Shown here piece by piece: positions 51,764 to 60,709 of a DNA stretch of 64,000 bases. Source of the stretch: Micromonospora profundi (GTDB lineage: Bacteria > Actinomycetota > Actinomycetes > Mycobacteriales > Micromonosporaceae); contig NZ_JAATJK010000001.1 in assembly GCF_011927785.1 (NCBI RefSeq), forward strand, positions 1,984,001-2,048,000, written 5' to 3'. The position numbers and the translations under genes were made by a program. The notes below the pieces were generated by a model. The model did no database searches, was not told the origin of the DNA, and saw only the letters and a program-made list of their open reading frames with translations. The stretch's first letter is position 1; the number at the start of each line of letters is the position of its first letter.

Positions 51764-52219
51764 ATGAGCAGCACCAATGACACCGGGATCGTCGCGGATC
51801 GGACATCGGGCCGGATCGGGCGTACCCATCGATATCGCAGCCTGGTCGGCGTTGGCCTCCTTGCCGCGCTCGTCGCGGTGGTCGCCACCACCCTCGCCGC
51901 CGCTCTCGCCCGGGCCGCCGGTGTCGACTTCGAGATCCCCGACGGTGGCGAGAAGATCCCGTTGGGCGGGTTCGCCTTCGTGACCGGCGTCTTCTCGGTC
52001 GTGGGCGTCGTCATCGCCGTCGCGTTTCTCCGCTGGAGCGCCCGCCCAGCCGACCGGTTCGTGTGGACGACGGTGGCGCTGACCGCTATCTCGATGGTTC
52101 CGCCCCTGCTCTCCGGGGCCGACGCCGCCACCGTCGCCGCCCTGCTCGCGCTGCACCTCGTCCCTGCGGCGGTGATGATCCCCACCCTGGCGCGGAGCCT
52201 CCGCGCCCGGACCGGCTGA
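51764..52219 (+). CDS. DUF6069-like membrane protein
   Basis: 151 aa from ATG 51764 with GGAGGAAC upstream. After a 27-residue cytoplasmic tail there are four hydrophobic helices: YRSLVGVGLLAALVAVVATTLAAALARA, FVTGVFSVVGVVIAVAFLRW, TTVALTAISMVPPLL and AALLALHLVPAAVMIPTLA. IPDGGEKIPLGGF in the first loop is typical of this family. Co-occurrence with SnoaL-type sigma factors is common in actinomycetes, which suggests co-regulation. Function is unknown. Confidence 0.82.
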   Translation: MSSTNDTGIVADRTSGRIGRTHRYRSLVGVGLLAALVAVVATTLAAALARAAGVDFEIPDGGEKIPLGGFAFVTGVFSVVGVVIAVAFLRWSARPADRFVWTTVALTAISMVPPLLSGADAATVAALLALHLVPAAVMIPTLARSLRARTG

Positions 52220-52260
52220 CGATCCGGCGGCCGGGGTGAGGGGGCGCCGAACCGGTCCGG

Positions 52261-52275
52261 GCATACTCGGTATGC
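52261..52275. promoter_or_regulatory. Palindrome GCATAC-TCG-GTATGC upstream of a membrane gene
   Basis: Perfect 6-bp arms with a 3-bp centre, ending 9 nt before the ATG at 52285. It is the most A/T-rich site in the local region and could be an operator or the -10 region of a near-leaderless promoter. No regulator gene is adjacent, so the binding protein is unknown. Confidence 0.5.
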
Positions 52276-52284
52276 TCTGCCGCT

Positions 52285-52908
52285 ATGCGACCTGGTGATC
52301 GGACGGTGGCGCTCGCCTCCGTGGTGGGCGGACTGCTGCTCGGCTTCCTGGACTTCTGCTGGATCAAGTGGCTGCCGTTCCCCATCGCCGAACTCGGCAA
52401 CTCAACAGCGACCTGGGCGGTTGCCGCCTTCCTCTTCGGTTACTGGGTGCGGTCCGGGTGGCTCCGCGCCGCCCTCGGCGCCACCGTCCTGCTCGTCGTC
52501 GCCGTACCCAGCTACTACCTCGCGGCGGCCCTTCTGCAAGGCGACGACCTCGCGGTGCTCTGGGCGCCGACGTCGCTGGTCTGGATGTTCTTCGGCGTGC
52601 TCGCCGGGGTGATCTTCGGTACCGCGGGCACCTGGGCGCGGGGCACGGGCTGGCGGCAGATCGTCGGTGTCGCGCTGCCGGCAGCCGTCTTCTTCGAGGA
52701 GGCGGCCCGGTTCGCCGGCAAGGCGACCGACCCCGGCTACTCCTCCGGCGCCTGGTGGAACGTCGCCATCGACCTCGCGCTGGGCGTGCTGATCGTCGTG
52801 CTCACCGGCCGGTCCCATCGTCAGCGGGCGCTCGCCGTCGCGGTGGCCATACCACTGGCCGCCGCGATCCTGGTGACCTTCGCGCTGGCCGGCGGCGCCC
52901 TCTCGTAG
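52285..52908 (+). CDS. Conserved polytopic membrane protein
   Basis: 207 aa from ATG 52285; ribosome site weak, consistent with a leaderless transcript. About seven hydrophobic stretches, including VALASVVGGLLLGFLDFCWIKWL, ATWAVAAFLFGYWVRSGWL, AALGATVLLVVAVPSYYLAAALL and ALAVAVAIPLAAAILVTFALAGGAL. An FFEEAARF motif in a middle loop may be conserved. It resembles the DUF6518 group as far as I can recall. No role is evident. Confidence 0.78.
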   Translation: MRPGDRTVALASVVGGLLLGFLDFCWIKWLPFPIAELGNSTATWAVAAFLFGYWVRSGWLRAALGATVLLVVAVPSYYLAAALLQGDDLAVLWAPTSLVWMFFGVLAGVIFGTAGTWARGTGWRQIVGVALPAAVFFEEAARFAGKATDPGYSSGAWWNVAIDLALGVLIVVLTGRSHRQRALAVAVAIPLAAAILVTFALAGGALS

Positions 52909-53054
52909 GACGTGCATCCCGCTTGTCCGCCGTCGATCCTGCAGGCTGGACGCGCTGTCGAAGGCCGTGTTTCACCTGCGGCGGCTACTTGTTGTCCATC
53001 GGTGACCTTGGCTGGGCCTGACGGTTGCGACGCGAGCCGATACGCTCGCTGACC

Positions 53055-53528
53055 ATGAGTGAAGGACTGACCGGCCCTCGCGGGCGGGACACGGGTCCGG
53101 TGTGGGGGATCGTCGCCGCCTTCTGCGTCGCGCCCGCCCTCGTCGTGTGGCTCGGGTCGACCGATGCGGCGGAACACGCGGTGTTCGGCCGGGCGGCCTC
53201 AGTGACGGTGCTGCTCATCGCGCTGGCGCTGACGGCGGTCGGCGCGGTGGTGTCGGTGGTCGTCTGGTACGGGGCGCGGCAGTGGTCGCGCGGTCGCCGG
53301 TGGGCCATCGCCGGGCCGCTTCTCGCATTCGCGCTCCTCGTCGTCGTGCTCGGGATCGGCTGCCTGGCAACGTCGGAGGCGAGCACCGACGTTCTCCTGG
53401 GCGTACTCCTGGTGGTGGGTGCGGTGGCCATGGCGGCGGTGGCCCGGCAGGTGGTCCGGGTCCGCGCCACCGCCGGCGGTGACCGGTTGCGGGAGCGGTT
53501 CGAGCAGCTACGGGAGGATCGTTCGTGA
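53055..53528 (+). CDS. Membrane protein at the head of a type VII-like cluster
   Basis: 157 aa from ATG 53055. Four hydrophobic helices (VWGIVAAFCVAPALVVWLG, VTVLLIALALTAVGAVVSVVVWY, WAIAGPLLAFALLVVVLGIGCLA, VLLGVLLVVGAVAMAAVARQVV) are followed by a charged tail (RERFEQLREDRS). The last bases overlap the next gene by GTGA, so the four genes 53055-55394 are one operon. No family is recognised. Confidence 0.8.
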   Translation: MSEGLTGPRGRDTGPVWGIVAAFCVAPALVVWLGSTDAAEHAVFGRAASVTVLLIALALTAVGAVVSVVVWYGARQWSRGRRWAIAGPLLAFALLVVVLGIGCLATSEASTDVLLGVLLVVGAVAMAAVARQVVRVRATAGGDRLRERFEQLREDRS

Positions 53529-54274
53529 CCGACGACATCGTCCGGTCTTTGCAGGAACTGCGAAGCTACGCCCTCGGCCTCCAGGGCATCCTGAGCGAAG
53601 CTCAGGCGAGCATGCCGGAGCAGGTGGTGGCAACCGATGCCACCGGCGCCGTTCAGGTGGTGCTGGGCCCCGACGGATCGCCGGAATCCATCGCCGTGGA
53701 GTCGGGCTGGCGGCGGCGACTTGCCGCAGAGCAGTTGACGGCGGCGGTGCTGGAGGCCTGTGAGGCTGCTGCCGTCGAGCGGATGGCCGCGGTCTCCGAG
53801 GCGCTGCCCGACGACGCGGCAGACCCACGAGCCGACCAACCGGGGGAGCGTCCTGCCGAGACCGCCGATCCACTGCCCGCCGCAATGCGGGCGCAGGTGG
53901 ACCGCGCGCAGCCCCGCCCGCTCGACGAACTTGTCGAGGACGTGCTGCGTGCTGCCGACAACATCGACGAGTACGCTGCCCTGTCGCCGATCGCCGCCAC
54001 CGGCACCGGCACCGACGCATCGGGCCAGATAGTCGTCACCGTCTCAGCGGCCGGTCTGCTGTCGTGCGAGGCGGAGCCGTACTGGCTGGAAACGCAGGGC
54101 GGCGCCGACCTGACCGCCGCGCTGACCGAGGCCGTCGCAGCTGCTCGCGCCGATCTGGCGGACGCGACCCGCCAGGCAGCCGGCTCCAGCGAGCTGGATC
54201 AGCTGTTCGCCGAAACCCTGGCAACCCTCAATGACCTGCAACGATCGGCGCAATCCGCGAAGGACCAGACATGA
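53525..54274 (+). CDS. YbaB/EbfC-like domain protein
   Basis: 249 aa from GTG 53525. An N-terminal helix and strands (IVRSLQELRSYALGLQGILSEAQ, VVATDATGAVQVVLGPDGSPESIAVESGWRRRLAAEQLTAAVLEACEAAAVERM) match the YbaB/EbfC nucleoid-protein pattern that actinomycetes place beside WXG100/Esp genes. A Pro/Asp-rich linker leads to a second similar half (GQIVVTVSAAGLLSCEAEPYWL). It may bind DNA or act as a chaperone for the secreted partners; the latter is inference. Confidence 0.75.
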   Translation: MTDDIVRSLQELRSYALGLQGILSEAQASMPEQVVATDATGAVQVVLGPDGSPESIAVESGWRRRLAAEQLTAAVLEACEAAAVERMAAVSEALPDDAADPRADQPGERPAETADPLPAAMRAQVDRAQPRPLDELVEDVLRAADNIDEYAALSPIAATGTGTDASGQIVVTVSAAGLLSCEAEPYWLETQGGADLTAALTEAVAAARADLADATRQAAGSSELDQLFAETLATLNDLQRSAQSAKDQT

Positions 54275-54588
54275 CTCCGCCCCCCAGCAAGAAGGACGTC
54301 GAGGTCGCCACCGACACGCTGCGCACCGAGGCGGGCATGTGGCTGCGGCACAGCGACACGATGGCTGCCATCACCAGCAGGGCCGAAGGGCTGCGGATGA
54401 CCGCACTGGAGGCGGGCCTCTTCCAGCTCCTCGTGAAGCCGTATGACGAGGCGGCCGATCAAATCACCTCCCGTTGCCGGGAGGGCCGGCAGCGGATGAC
54501 CGAGATCGCCACCACGCTGCGCAAGGTCGCCGACACCTACGACGCCGAAGACGCCAGCAACGCCCACGAGCTCAACAACCTTTACTGA
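54271..54588 (+). CDS. EspC/WXG100-like type VII secretion target
   Basis: 105 aa from ATG 54271, overlapping the previous stop. It is an alpha-helical hairpin: VEVATDTLRTEAGMWLRHSDTMAAITSRAEGL, turn near ALEAG, then VKPYDEAADQITSRCREGRQRMTEIATTLRKVADTYDAEDASN. The YDAED near the C-terminus fits the YxxxD/E export signal of type VII substrates. It is likely to pair with the following protein. Confidence 0.8.
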   Translation: MTPPPSKKDVEVATDTLRTEAGMWLRHSDTMAAITSRAEGLRMTALEAGLFQLLVKPYDEAADQITSRCREGRQRMTEIATTLRKVADTYDAEDASNAHELNNLY

Positions 54589-54605
54589 CCTGGGGATCGA
54601 TCCGG

Positions 54606-55394
54606 ATGTCATTCACCCTTGCCCAGTACGAAGCCACAATGGACAAGCTCTCGTCCAAGATGACGGACCTCTCGGACAAGCTCGACAAGGTCGATCCGAC
54701 GGTCCGCCGGGCCGTCGATAGGTGGTTCATCACCCAGGGCATCGCCGATCGCCTGATCTGGGTGGGCAACAAGCTCCTCGAACTCGGCTCGGCGATCCTG
54801 GACAAGATCGCTGAACTGCTCAAGGGCGCTGCCGCCCCGGTGACGTTCTTCTTCACCGCATCGGAGTGGCAGGGTGTGCGCGGTCTTGCCACCGACGTGT
54901 CCGGCGAACTCAAGCCGGAACAACTCGGCGTGGCGCGCGTGTGGCACGGCCAGGCCGCCGACGCCTACATCAAGCAGATCAAGCCCCAGTCGGACGCCGC
55001 AGCCCGGATCGGGGTCATCGCCGACAAGACCGCCACCGCCCTGAACACCTGCGCGGTGGCGGGCCTTGCCTTCTACGTGGCGCTCGCCGTAATCCTGACC
55101 AAGTTCATCATCGCGACAATCGCCGCGCTGGCAGCCCTCGGCAGCGTGGTCTTCTCCTGGGCCGGTGCCGCCCTCATCGTCGAGGAAGCCGCAGTCAACA
55201 CCGGCATGATCATCGCGGCGGTCAGCACTCTGACGGCGGTGCTGGGCGCGCAGGCCAGCCAGATGGTGGCGCTGCACGGGGAAGCGATCGACGCCAGCGC
55301 CTTCCCCGGCGGCAACTGGCCGGACGCCGCCCCGGGACACTTCAGCGACGCCACCGTCACCGACGGCGACGCCGACTGGTCCCTGCAGTCCTGA
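54606..55394 (+). CDS. WXG100-like effector-type protein with hydrophobic core
   Basis: 262 aa from ATG 54606. A long helical region contains VARVWHGQAADAYIKQIKPQSD at about 110-131, a W-x-G-like turn followed by an A-A-D-x-Y helix as in PPE/LXG proteins. A strongly hydrophobic part (VAGLAFYVALAVILTKFIIATIAALAALGSVVFSW, 155-190) could insert in a membrane. The tail DASAFPGGNWPDAAPGHFSDATV is acidic and flexible. No enzymatic toxin domain is visible. It is probably a type VII substrate working with the EspC-like partner. Confidence 0.72.
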   Translation: MSFTLAQYEATMDKLSSKMTDLSDKLDKVDPTVRRAVDRWFITQGIADRLIWVGNKLLELGSAILDKIAELLKGAAAPVTFFFTASEWQGVRGLATDVSGELKPEQLGVARVWHGQAADAYIKQIKPQSDAAARIGVIADKTATALNTCAVAGLAFYVALAVILTKFIIATIAALAALGSVVFSWAGAALIVEEAAVNTGMIIAAVSTLTAVLGAQASQMVALHGEAIDASAFPGGNWPDAAPGHFSDATVTDGDADWSLQS

Positions 55395-55469
55395 CCGTCC
55401 CTGCAGTCCTGACCGCGGCTCGGCGCTGACCAGGCGTCAGCGCTGACCGCGGCTCAGCGCTGGCTGCGA

Positions 55470-56105
55470 TCAGCTCCGACCACGGTCGGGTGCGCTCATG
55501 TCGCCGGTGCCGGGAGCGCCTTCGGCGAGCCCGTAGCGCAGGTAGACGGTGCCCGTCGGGCTGGCCACCGGCGGGTCGAGGAGGGTGAGGTTTGTGGGCA
55601 CCTCGCCACCGTCGAACACCTTCTTGCCGACGCCCAGCACGATCGGGTGCACCCAGAGGTCGAGCCTGTCGAAGAGCTTCTCGCGCAGGAGGGTCTGTAC
55701 CAGGTTGAGGCTCCCGACGACCTTCACGTGCTCGTGCCGGTCCCGGATCTCGCGCACCGCGCCGGCCAGGTCCGGGCCCAGCTGCGTGGACCCCGCCCAG
55801 GACAGATCCGGCTCGCCACGGGACGCCACATATTTCGGGACACTGTTGAAGAGCGTGGCGATGGCGTTGTCCTGCCCACCCTCCTGGTGGGGCCAGTACG
55901 CGGCGAAGATGTCGTACGTGCGTCGGCCGAGCAGGAGGGCGTCGGTGCCCTCGTACGCGTCGTAGACCTGCGCACCGGCGACGTCGTCCAGCAGGGGCGC
56001 CTGCCAGCCGCCGAACGGGAACCCCTCCGGGTCCTCCTCTGGGCCGCCGGGCGCCTGCCCGACGAGGTCGAGAGTTGCGAACAGCTCGATGTGGATGTGG
56101 CCCAT
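55470..56105 (-). CDS. Dihydrofolate reductase-fold (RibD C-terminal-like) protein
   Basis: 211 aa from ATG 56105. RibD_C-type pattern: IHIELFATLDLVGQAPGG, DALLLGRRTYDIFAAYWP, ATLFNSVPKYVASRG, HVKVVGSLNLVQTLLREKLFDRLDLWVHPIVLGVGKKVFDGG. Free-standing proteins of this type are called dihydrofolate reductase family but are mostly uncharacterised NADPH-binding reductases, distinct from true FolA. It stands alone; the region downstream to 55395 holds a short direct repeat of TCCCTGCAGTCCTGACCG. Confidence 0.87.
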   Translation of the reverse strand: MGHIHIELFATLDLVGQAPGGPEEDPEGFPFGGWQAPLLDDVAGAQVYDAYEGTDALLLGRRTYDIFAAYWPHQEGGQDNAIATLFNSVPKYVASRGEPDLSWAGSTQLGPDLAGAVREIRDRHEHVKVVGSLNLVQTLLREKLFDRLDLWVHPIVLGVGKKVFDGGEVPTNLTLLDPPVASPTGTVYLRYGLAEGAPGTGDMSAPDRGRS

Positions 56106-56276
56106 GCCCTGCCCCCGCTCGGTTGGTCTCCTCGGTCCGGAGCGTAGACCCGCGCACCGACAGAGGAGGGCCGCTCGCCATCCTCAGCCGTACGAGAACG
56201 GCACGTCCGTCGTGATTGGGCGGTGCCCCTGCAACCAAATTGATCATCATCGGAACATCGGTTATCGTGCCCGTCC

Positions 56277-56768
56277 GTGAAGTCCTCTCGATTTGCCTCC
56301 GCCGTGTTGATCCTCGCCGCCGCAACGGCTCTCGCCGCCTGTGGTGACGGAGATGCGGCGACGAACGCCGCGTCCACCGCCCCCACGTCCGCAGCCCCGA
56401 GCGCGGCAGCTACCTCCACCGCCCCCTCGCCCGCCGCACCCGCCATGAGCGACAAGGAGATCTGCGAGTCGGCGCAGAAGGCCAGCGACGAGATGAAGGC
56501 GGAACTGCTGAAGATCGTCTCGGCCGGTGAGCCGTCGGCGGCCGACTACAAGAAGATCCTCGCGGGGCTGGAGGAGAGGGTGACCAGCCTGGCCACGGCC
56601 GGCGGCGACAGCAAGCTGGCCACTGCCCTGAAGACGTTCGGCGCCGAGGCGGCAAAGGCCGCGGCGGCAGCGGACCCGGCCACCGCCGCCGACAACCCGG
56701 CCTTCGAGAAGGCCGGCACGGACATCACCACCGCGTGCAAGGCCGCCGGCGTCACATTCGTTCTCTGA
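56277..56768 (+). CDS. Lipoprotein of unknown function
   Basis: 163 aa from GTG 56277. The signal peptide SSRFASAVLILAAATALAACGDGD carries a lipobox LAAC with the lipidated Cys at 22. A Thr/Ala/Pro/Ser linker (to about 58) precedes a helical domain starting MSDKEICESAQKASDEMKAELLKIV and ending ITTACKAAGVTF, with a Cys pair (C63 region and near the C-terminus) that may form a disulfide. It is anchored outside the membrane. No close family is recognised. Confidence 0.85.
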   Translation: MKSSRFASAVLILAAATALAACGDGDAATNAASTAPTSAAPSAAATSTAPSPAAPAMSDKEICESAQKASDEMKAELLKIVSAGEPSAADYKKILAGLEERVTSLATAGGDSKLATALKTFGAEAAKAAAAADPATAADNPAFEKAGTDITTACKAAGVTFVL

Positions 56769-56851
56769 CCAGTCGCAGCTCTGACGCCGGCCGGCGTGGC
56801 GCACCTGCCCACGCTGGCCGGCGTCCCCGTCGCCAGAGGCACCACGCGCCC

Positions 56852-58906
56852 TCAGCTGGACCGTTCGGGACGCTGGCGGGCGAAGGCGTCCACCCTGCCC
56901 CAACGGCCCGGGATATCCAGCAGCGCGATCCGGCCGAACGCCGACGGCAGCGCCGGATCGACGGCGAGATGGTTCTCGTGCGGTTCGATGCCGAGCATCG
57001 TTCGGATGAGCAGCATGGACGCGCCACTGGACCACGCCTGCGGGCTGCCGGCCGTCGGGTACCGGACCGGGTAGCGGGTGGTGCAACGGTCGAACCCGCT
57101 GAACGCCTCCGGCAGCCGCCCCTGAAAGTAGGTCGCTGCCGACAGGATCCCCTCGGCGATGCGCCCCGCCTCGCTGCGGAACCCGTACCGGCGCAGGCCC
57201 CACGCGATGAACGAATTGTCGAACGGCCACACAGTGCCGTTGTGGTAGCCCAACGGGTTGTAGCGGCCCTGCCCCTCGGCGAAGGTGCGCACGCCCCAGC
57301 CGGAGAACAGCGCGGGACCCATCAGGTGCTCGACCACCTTCGGAGCGCGCTCCGGCGGCACGATGCCACTCCACAGCAGATGCCCGATGTTCGACGACAG
57401 GCTGTCCACCGGCGTCCCGTCACCGTCGAGCGCCAGCGCGTAGTAACCCCGGTCGTCGAGCCAGAAGTCCCTGTTGAAGCGGTCGTACAGGGCCGCCGCC
57501 TCGCGCTCCAACCGGTCGGCGAAGTCAGGATCACCCCAGACGGTACGCGCCAGCCGCGCGCCGCGGATCTTGGCGTCGTAGGCGTACCCCTGGGTTTCGC
57601 ATGTCGCCCTCGGGAAACCCGGCAGCCTCCCGTCGGCGAAGGAGATGCTGTCCCAGGAGTCCTTCCAGCACTGGTTCTCCAAACCGGTGGCACGGTTGCG
57701 CCGCTCGTACCAGATGTAGCCGGTCCCGTTCAGGTCCGCATACGTGTCGATCCACTCCAGAGCCGCGCGGGCCTCCTGCTCCAACTCGATCACCAGAGCC
57801 CGGTCGCCGCTCCACATCTCGTACTCGTCGAGCAGAACCACGAACAGCGGTGAGGCGTCCACGGTGCCGTAGTAGGGGGAGTGCGGCTGCTCCTCGAACG
57901 CCGCCGACTCCCCGTAGCGCAACTCGTGCAGGATCCGACCGGGATCCTCCTCCAGGACGTCGTCGGTGCGGGCGCCCTGTAGCGAGGCGAGGATCCGCAG
58001 CGTCGGCGGGGTCAACGACGGCGTGACGGCCAGTGTCTGAAGACAGGTCAGCAGGCTGTCGCGCCCGAACAGGGTCATGAACCAGGGCAACCCGGCCGCG
58101 GGTACGGCGGCGCCGCTGAGCGAGAGCGGCGCGAAGCGCAGCGCCGCCAGGTCCACGAGGCTGCGCTCGTACACCTGTTGGAGCGGGACGTTGTCGGTGT
58201 CCAGTGTCGGGGCCTGCGCAACCCACTCCCGCACGCTCTCGGGCAGTGTGGACTCGTGAGGTCGGAGCGCCCGCACGGCGTCCCGCAGATCGACACCGTC
58301 CGGGCGGAGCGCCCGCATCACCACCTGCAACCGGGTCGACCACTGCTCCCCGGGCCGCAGCCGCGACGTGAACCGCAGCCCCTGCGGGTCGAACGTGGCC
58401 GGCTCACTGGCCGTCACCGAAACCTCGCGGCGGAACGTGCCACGGCGGTAGCCCAGCCGCAACTCGGTCGGCTCGATCTCGGTGTAGTGACTGCCGACCT
58501 TGTCGTGCGTGTCGAACTTGATCTCGAAGATGTCGGCGAAGTCGGCAGCCACCTCAAGTCGTACGTCCAGGTCGAGGTCCTCATCGCCGTAATTGAAGAT
58601 CGTCAGCGACTCGATCAGGTCCGGGCCGATCCAGCGCCGCCGGATCGCCGACACGTCGGCCTGCACGTAGTCGACAGCCCCACCCGGCACCACGAAGAAC
58701 GTGGCCTCGTAGTACTTGCTGTCGTCCACCGACAACGCGTTCAGGCGTTCCCCATTGACGGTCAGCACCCAGCGGGACAGGAAGCGCGTGTCGGCGGTGA
58801 ACAGCCCCACCGGCGCGCTCGACGACGACTCCACGTCACCGCTGGCGTCCGAGACGATGAAGGTGCTGCCGTCGAGGCATGACACGGTGCCCGGGATGTC
58901 CCTCAT
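56852..58906 (-). CDS. Glycogen debranching enzyme-like amylo-alpha-1,6-glucosidase
   Basis: 684 aa from ATG 58906. An N-terminal beta-rich GDE_N-type domain (GLFTADTRFLSRWVLTVNGERL) is followed by an (alpha/alpha)6 catalytic domain: GLPWFMTLFGRDSLLTCLQTL, GTVDASPLFVVLLDEYEMWSGD, CWKDSWDSISFADG, LFSGWGVRTFAEGQGRYNPLGYHNGTVWPFDNSFIAWGLRRYGF and PQAWSSGASMLL. Such enzymes cut alpha-1,6-linked glucosyl units of glycogen-like polymer. Together with GlgX (17336) the genome has two debranching routes. It overlaps the SCP2-like gene by ATGA. Confidence 0.92.
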   Translation of the reverse strand: MRDIPGTVSCLDGSTFIVSDASGDVESSSSAPVGLFTADTRFLSRWVLTVNGERLNALSVDDSKYYEATFFVVPGGAVDYVQADVSAIRRRWIGPDLIESLTIFNYGDEDLDLDVRLEVAADFADIFEIKFDTHDKVGSHYTEIEPTELRLGYRRGTFRREVSVTASEPATFDPQGLRFTSRLRPGEQWSTRLQVVMRALRPDGVDLRDAVRALRPHESTLPESVREWVAQAPTLDTDNVPLQQVYERSLVDLAALRFAPLSLSGAAVPAAGLPWFMTLFGRDSLLTCLQTLAVTPSLTPPTLRILASLQGARTDDVLEEDPGRILHELRYGESAAFEEQPHSPYYGTVDASPLFVVLLDEYEMWSGDRALVIELEQEARAALEWIDTYADLNGTGYIWYERRNRATGLENQCWKDSWDSISFADGRLPGFPRATCETQGYAYDAKIRGARLARTVWGDPDFADRLEREAAALYDRFNRDFWLDDRGYYALALDGDGTPVDSLSSNIGHLLWSGIVPPERAPKVVEHLMGPALFSGWGVRTFAEGQGRYNPLGYHNGTVWPFDNSFIAWGLRRYGFRSEAGRIAEGILSAATYFQGRLPEAFSGFDRCTTRYPVRYPTAGSPQAWSSGASMLLIRTMLGIEPHENHLAVDPALPSAFGRIALLDIPGRWGRVDAFARQRPERSS

Positions 58907-59274
58907 CCGGTTCCGCTCGTCGGCTCGGCGGCGGCACCTCGCCGTACCTCGGTCTGCGACGGAAACAGCCGACCGACCCGCAACGCCAGAGCCAGATCAC
59001 CGTCGACCAGGATCTCGCCACGGGTGATCGCCGCCAAGCCGTTCATCTGGCCCAGCGCCATCGACTCCGCCACCTGCGCGGACACCCGGATGACAGTCCC
59101 GGCGGGGCCGTCGTCCCGCGTCACCCGCAGACGGCCGTGGTCGATGGCCAGCAGCCACCGCTGCACCTGGTCACCGTCGCGGATGTCGAACCGGACGCTA
59201 CCCCGGACCTTGTCGAACCGTGGATCATGGTCGGTAGCCGCCAAGCGTTCGAAGAAGGCACTGGTCGCCGACAT
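58903..59274 (-). CDS. SCP2 sterol-binding-like domain protein
   Basis: 123 aa from ATG 59274. Single SCP2-like fold: DPRFDKVRGSVRFDIRDGDQVQRWLLAIDHGRLRVTRDDGPAGTVIRVSAQVAESMALGQMNGLAAITRGEILVDGDLALALRVGRLFP. The family binds lipids or assists enzymes as a small partner. Coupled translation with the glucosidase suggests a shared role, but which ligand is bound cannot be said. It is the first gene of this pair. Confidence 0.85.
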   Translation of the reverse strand: MSATSAFFERLAATDHDPRFDKVRGSVRFDIRDGDQVQRWLLAIDHGRLRVTRDDGPAGTVIRVSAQVAESMALGQMNGLAAITRGEILVDGDLALALRVGRLFPSQTEVRRGAAAEPTSGTG

Positions 59275-59436
59275 CCGACCTCCGCGGGCGCTGGTAGGAG
59301 CACCCGTCGGCTACCCGCTGTGCGCGCCCACTAACCTCGGGCGTCCCGCCACCCCGCCCGGACGGCCACCTGAACGCGGATCTCCATGCCGGTCGGCAGG
59401 TCGACGTTGACGCGCTCGGCCGCGGGACCTTTCGGA

Positions 59437-60489
59437 TCAGCCCAGGTCGAAGTCGACCACGACGGGTGCCCGTCCGACACGCACGGGGGTCGCGGCGTCG
59501 AAGCCGGCGGCGTCGCGGTGCCACTCCGGCAGCCGGTACGAGCAGTCGCACCGCAGCTTCACCCGCTGCCCCGGAAGCAGACGCAGCATGTACGGGCTAC
59601 CGGCGTCCGCCACACCGACCAGGTCACCGGTGACCGTGTTGAAGGCCACCACCTGGGCGTAGGTGGCCAACTCGTCGACCAGGACGACTCCGCTGACCAC
59701 AGTCCCGGCGGTGAGCGCCTGATCCGCCGTCACCGTCCGGTCGCTGCGCACCCGCACCGGCCGGGCCTGCAGGCGGTTGGCCACGCCGCCGGACCACTGG
59801 ATGGCCCGCCCGGTCGCGGCGAACTGCAACGGCCAGTGGTACGGCCCGAGACCGGTCATTGTGTAGCGGCCCTGCTCGTCGGTGAGGACGCCGTTCTCGC
59901 CGTACTTGGGGTGCGGAAGAAATGGCACCACAAGCACGCTGGCACCGCGGATCGGCTGGCCGGTGGCCGCGTCGGTCACCACGCCGACGATCGTGCCCGG
60001 CGGGTCGAGGCGTACCTCTGGCGCCCTGGTCACCGCGCCTCCGCGCACCCGGATCACCTGGGCGCGCTCCCGCTCGCCGGTGCCGCCGTGTCGCCCCACC
60101 CACTGCGAGCCGTGCCGGGCGGTGTCGGACGGCCGCACCAGGAGGCGGTAGCGGCCGGGCGTCACCCCGTCGACGCTCAGATTGCCCTGCTCGTCGGTGC
60201 AGCCGGCGTGGCGGCCGGACTGTTCCTCGTCGAGCATGACCGACGTCAGCGCCACCAGGTCGACGGGAACGAGTGCGGCACAGGCCCGGGGGACCGGCGC
60301 TCCGGTGCGGGCGTCCCGGACCACGCTCCGTACACCGCCGAGCGCGGCGGTTTTCGACGTCGTGGCCGCTGTGGCGGACGCCGCCGGCAGCGGGGGAACG
60401 GCGTGGGCGCCGGGCGGTGCGATGGCCTCGACGGCGAGGAGGGCGAGGGTGGAGGCGATGGCGATCAGACGGACCGAGGCACGGCTCAT
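59437..60489 (-). CDS. Secreted protein with carboxypeptidase-regulatory-like domains
   Basis: 350 aa from ATG 60489 with GGAAGGGA upstream. A signal peptide (SRASVRLIAIASTLALLAVEAIAPPGAHA) is followed by two clear CarboxypepD_reg-like beta-sandwich units: GVRSVVRDARTGAPVPRACAALV with DEQGNLSVDGVTPGRYRLLV, and GTIVGVVTDAATGQPIRGASVLV with DEQGRYTMTGLGPYHWPLQF. A third, weaker one starts at VVSGVVLVDE. Exported; it may bind surface polymer. After the stop, an out-of-frame stretch of 36 codons ending at 59331 looks coding (VNVDLPTGMEIRVQVAVRAG), so a late frameshift is possible. Confidence 0.82.
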   Translation of the reverse strand: MSRASVRLIAIASTLALLAVEAIAPPGAHAVPPLPAASATAATTSKTAALGGVRSVVRDARTGAPVPRACAALVPVDLVALTSVMLDEEQSGRHAGCTDEQGNLSVDGVTPGRYRLLVRPSDTARHGSQWVGRHGGTGERERAQVIRVRGGAVTRAPEVRLDPPGTIVGVVTDAATGQPIRGASVLVVPFLPHPKYGENGVLTDEQGRYTMTGLGPYHWPLQFAATGRAIQWSGGVANRLQARPVRVRSDRTVTADQALTAGTVVSGVVLVDELATYAQVVAFNTVTGDLVGVADAGSPYMLRLLPGQRVKLRCDCSYRLPEWHRDAAGFDAATPVRVGRAPVVVDFDLG

Positions 60490-60709
60490 GACGGAGTCCC
60501 TTCCGGAGCGTGGCGGCAGCCCGACCGTAGCGACCCAGCCCCGATACGTGCGTGTCGTGTCGCCAAGGTGACGTCAAGACGCCCATGCCGGGAGACGTTC
60601 TGGGCAGAAACGGACACCGAAGGTGGGACTACGGCATAGCGTCACGGTGGCGGAACCACCGCCGCGCCGCCGCGCCGACGGCGGGCACGCCGAGCGGAGA
60701 GGACCGGAC

